In this document: piece by piece, positions 8,862 to 11,716 of the stretch | How the letters are laid out: each line of letters starts with the position of its first letter | How positions within the stretch are numbered: position 1 is the first letter of the stretch | Assembly: GCA_002441085.1 (NCBI GenBank) | Contig: DJVF01000023.1 | Span: 50,343 to 62,058, forward strand | DNA length: 11,716 bases | Reading direction: 5' to 3' | Source: Patescibacteria group bacterium UBA6263 | GTDB lineage: Bacteria; Patescibacteriota; Gracilibacteria; Absconditabacterales; Absconditicoccaceae | Notes under the pieces: generated by a model | The model's input: only the letters and a program-made list of their open reading frames with translations | Databases searched by the model: none | Told to the model about the DNA's origin: nothing | Made by a program: the position numbers and the translations under genes

Positions 8862-8906
8862 AATGCTGATAATAATGTTTTGCGAATCTTCACAATCTTT
8901 ATTAAC

Positions 8907-8930
8907 AAGCCATTGGGCTTTATTTTTTTT
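8907..8930 (+). terminator. Terminator-like hairpin in the typA leader
   Basis: AAGCC (8907-8911) and GGCTT (8916-8920) form a 5-bp stem with an ATTG loop, followed by TATTTTTTTT. The form is that of an intrinsic terminator, but it stands 17 bases before the typA start and downstream of the putative promoter. It may be an attenuator, or end a short upstream transcript. The stem is short. Confidence 0.4.
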
Positions 8931-8947
8931 ATAAGAATAGTTAAAAA

Positions 8948-10744
8948 ATGAGTATTAGAAATATAGCTATTATAGCCCATGTAGATCATGGTAAGACAAG
9001 TTTGGTAGATCAACTTCTCAAACAATCTGGGACATTAAAAAAAATGGATGATCAGGATCTTATAATGGATAGTAATGATCAAGAACGTGAAAGATGAATT
9101 ACCATTTATTCTAAAAATACTGCAATAGAATATGAATGAAATACAATAAATATTGTGGATACTCCATGACATGCAGATTTTGGTAGCGAAGTAGAACGCG
9201 TACTTCGTATGGTTGACTGCGTACTTCTCGTCGTAGATGCTTATGAATGACCTATGCCTCAGACTAAATTTGTTTTAAAAAAATCGTTGGAATTATGACT
9301 CCAACCAATAGTAGCAATAAATAAAATAGATAAACCTACTGCTAGACCCAAAGAAGTAATCAATATGCTTTTTGATCTTTTTATATTACTGTGAGCGAGT
9401 GACGAGCAAGCAAATTTTCCTATTATTTATACTAGTGCAAAATGATGATATGCTATGAATAATTTGGATAAAAAAACAGATAATATGAAAGCTTTGTTTG
9501 ATATAATTATGAAATATGTACCCGAAGCGCCAGATTTTTCTGATAAGCCTTTTCGTATGCAAGTGATGAATCTGGCTTATGATGACTATCTATGAAGACT
9601 AGGTATATGACGCGTATATGAATGAACAGCCAAAGTCTGACAACAAGTCAGCATTATTTGAAATGATTGAAAAAAAAGAAATGGCAAAATTAGTAAAATA
9701 TTCACGACATTATGACTAAAAAGGATAGAAAAACAAGAAGCTAAATGTGGTGATATAATCACTATAGCATGAATACCAGATATATTTGTATGAGAGACTA
9801 TTGGTGTGTGAGATATCTTAGCATTACCAAGCATCACTATAGATGAGCCTACTCTGAGCATGGAATTTATGGTCAATGACTCCCCTTTTGCTGGCAAAGA
9901 ATGAAAATATATGACAACTAGAAATTTGCAAGAAAGACTCATGAAAGAAATAGAAACCAATGTATGACTAAATCTAGATATGAGTGATGGTAAATTTATA
10001 GTATCAGGAAGATGAGAACTGCATCTGGGAGTATTGATAGAAAATATACGTAGAGAATGATGGGAACTGCAAGTATGAGCTCCTCAAGTCATTTTGAAAG
10101 AAGAAAATGGGAAAAAACAAGAACCTATAGAATTGCTTGTTATCAGTGTAAATGATGATTTGGCTGGTAGTATAATCGAGAGAATAGCAAAACGCAAATG
10201 AATGATGCAAACAATGAAATCAGAAAACTGATTGACTACACTGGAATTTGAAATACCTACTAGATGAATACTATGATTTAGAGGCGAATTTATCTTGTTG
10301 ACCAAATGAGAGGGTATAATGTATTCAGCATTTTCTCATTATGGAGAACACAAATGATTGATACCCAAAAGACAAGTCTGATCTATGATATCTGGCAATA
10401 CATGACAAGCTATGATGTATAGTATATTCAAATTGCAAGATCGTGGTCCTATTTTTATAGATCCAGCACAAATGATTTATGAAGGAATGATAGTTTGAGA
10501 ACATCTAACAGGATGAGATTTGACAGTCAATCTGACAATCAACAAACAACAAACAAGCGTAAGAAACGCTTGAAATGATGAAGCAATGCGTATAGATCCA
10601 ATAATTCATATTTCATTGGAAGTAGCTTTGGAATATATTGGTATGGATGAAATTATAGAAATAACTCCCAAGAACATTAGAATGAGAAAAAAATATCTTA
10701 CATCAAGTGCTAGGTCAATAGCTAAGAAAGAAGGTAAATTATAA
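8948..10744 (+). CDS. typA: Ribosome-binding translational GTPase TypA/BipA
   Basis: TypA/BipA is an EF-G-like GTPase that binds the 70S ribosome and assists ribosome assembly and stress adaptation. The 598 residues match the usual length. G-domain motifs: G1 AHVDHGKTS (10-18), switch I RERGITI with Thr52, G3 DTPGH (71-75), G4 NKID (125-128) and G5 TSAK. These are followed by the beta-barrel domain, the EF-G domain III/V-like part (SGRGELHLGVLIE, TRGILGFRGEF) and the TypA-specific C-terminal domain (NTGQAMMYSI, ending LTSSARSIAKKEGK). TGA encodes Gly50 and Gly74 in switch I and G3, so the code change is essential for this gene. No CGA or CGG occurs, and the one Trp is TGG. ATG 8948 starts directly at the G-domain and no Shine-Dalgarno precedes it. 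Diverges from cysS; a GC-rich hairpin follows. Confidence 0.97.
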
Positions 10745-10769
10745 GAGTTGATAAAATCTTCGCGATAAA

Positions 10770-10789
10770 CCCCGTAGCTTTGTACGGGG
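10770..10789. terminator. GC-rich hairpin after typA, possible terminator
   Basis: A perfect 7-bp stem CCCCGTA (10770-10776) and TACGGGG (10783-10789) has a GCTTTG loop, 25 bases after the typA stop. It is the most GC-rich patch of its surroundings. No T run follows on the plus strand; on the minus strand only TTTAT does. It may end typA transcription or protect the 3' end. Confidence 0.5.
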
Positions 10790-10860
10790 CAAGTATTGAT
10801 AAAAAATTATAAAAATAGCATAACTAGATTAGATTGAAATATTTAAACAAAAACATAGAC

Positions 10861-10891
10861 TTGTTTTGTACATTTTATGATATTTTATAAA
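10861..10891 (+). promoter_or_regulatory. Weak promoter candidate for the ATP-grasp gene
   Basis: TTGTTT (10861-10866) and TATAAA (10886-10891) are 19 bases apart, and TATGAT at 10876-10881 is a rival -10 box without a good -35. Either would place the start of transcription shortly before the ATG at 10903. Confidence 0.25.
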
Positions 10892-10902
10892 TCAACTTAT
10901 GA

Positions 10903-11716
10903 ATGTTTAATTTTGGGATCTTGGGTATAAATGCAAGAAATTTGCTTTATATCAAAAAATTTAATGATAAAAAATCGATACGCTTAGCTAACAATAAGTT
11001 GCAGACTAAGAATTTTTTGGCTGAAAGATGAATACCGCTAGCACAAACTTACGGAGTGATAAAAAACCGTAAAGATCTTTTTGATTTTGATTTTGGACAC
11101 TTACCCAAAAAAAACTTTGTAATCAAGCCAAACAAATGAAGCAAGTGACAATGAATACTGATAGTTAAATTTCTTTGAGAGATAGAAGAAAATAAAGATA
11201 ATAAGAAAAAATACTGATTATGGAAAAAATTTAAAGATTTTTTGCAATGATGGGATGAAAATCCAAATTTTGAATATAGTTATCAAATATGAAATGATAT
11301 AATTAGTGAAGTCCAGCTTAGAAGATATTTGGTTGATATACTAGATGGAAAATATTCTATGACAATGTGAAATGACAAAATAATTGTAGAAGAAAAACTA
11401 GTGGCATGAGAAGGATTTAAAGAATTTTGTGAATATGGATTGGCTGATATCAGAATAATAGTTTTCAATCTAGTGCCCGTAGCAGCTATGATCAGAATCC
11501 CTACAAATATGTCAAAATGAAAGGCTAATTTGGCCGCTTGATGAATATGATTTGGGATAAATATATGAAGCGGTAAAATAAATTCTATGCTATATAAAAA
11601 CAAGGTCAAAAAAATAAAATTTCCTGACAAATATAAAGATTTTATGAATAAAAAAATACCATATCGAGATGATATTTTATTTTTATCATCCAAAATACAA
11701 TACTTTGTAAACTTGG
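10903..11716 (+). CDS. ATP-grasp alpha-L-glutamate ligase-like protein (RimK-related), N-terminal part
   Basis: About 271 residues are present; the frame runs past the window end without a stop. The pattern matches the alpha-L-glutamate-ligase-like ATP-grasp family (TIGR02291, by memory): LGINARN near the start (7-13), LANNKLQTK (28-36), the nucleotide-binding FVIKPNKGSKGQGI (72-85), ILDGKYS, DIRIIVF (182-188), PVAAMIRIPT (192-201), SKGKANLAAGGIGFGI (204-219) and IPY(CGA)DDIL. ATP-grasp enzymes join a carboxylate to an amine through an acylphosphate; RimK relatives add glutamate to proteins or cofactors. The real substrate of this subfamily is not known to me. CGA at residue 255 (11665-11667) sits where the family has Trp (IPxWD). 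TGA supplies several Gly in the glycine-rich loops. An overlapping ATG at 10899 runs into a stop after three codons; ATG 10903 fits the family start. Confidence 0.85.

Noticed and set aside
8864..8879. A 16-base match (ATGCTGATAATAATGT) to positions 24-39 in enolase
   Set aside because: The match is low-complexity and falls in a conserved enolase coding segment; no mobile or regulatory meaning is evident.
8820..8966. A 49-codon plus-strand ORF upstream of and overlapping typA, containing a CGA that would be Trp
   Set aside because: It begins before the putative typA promoter, overlaps the typA start in another frame and resembles no known protein; most likely chance in an open AT-rich spacer, although a leader peptide cannot be excluded.

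Overview
The window comes from a very AT-rich bacterial genome that does not use the standard genetic code. Every long gene is open only if TGA is read as glycine. Many of these TGAs sit at invariant glycines, for example in the TypA G-motifs, the enolase GDEGG loop and the ABC signature LSGGQ. In addition, CGA (16 codons) and CGG (1 codon) fall mostly where protein families have conserved tryptophan, most clearly in cysteinyl-tRNA synthetase. TGA=Gly alone would fit Gracilibacteria or Absconditabacteria (SR1). TGA=Gly together with CGA/CGG=Trp matches the Absconditabacterales code (NCBI table 37, from memory). These are CPR/Patescibacteria, small-genome bacteria that live on or prey on other bacteria.

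Layout. Positions 1-813 (+) hold the C-terminal two thirds of enolase, closed by a hairpin terminator. Positions 985-3510 (+) encode a Rad50/SbcC-like coiled-coil ATPase with an apparently leaderless GTG start. Positions 3657-4106 (+) encode a HIT-family nucleotide-binding protein. Positions 4271-6208 (+) encode a secreted coiled-coil protein with a catalytically degenerate LytM (M23) domain joined to a lysozyme-like C-terminal domain. A minus-strand cluster faces it: cysS (8747-7278), an SMR-type four-helix membrane protein (7256-6942) and a PHP-domain phosphoesterase (6918-6253), with gaps of only 21 and 23 bases. Divergent from cysS is typA/bipA (8948-10744, +). An ATP-grasp alpha-L-glutamate-ligase-like gene (10903 to window end, +) follows and is cut by the edge.

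Most genes are housekeeping: glycolysis, translation factor, aminoacyl-tRNA synthetase. The most distinctive parts are the double code change, the fused cell-wall protein, the Rad50-like ATPase with an unusual hook, and the absence of Shine-Dalgarno sequences before the starts. No tRNA, rRNA, CRISPR array, transposase or phage gene was seen, and no gene-free stretch exceeds 300 bases.
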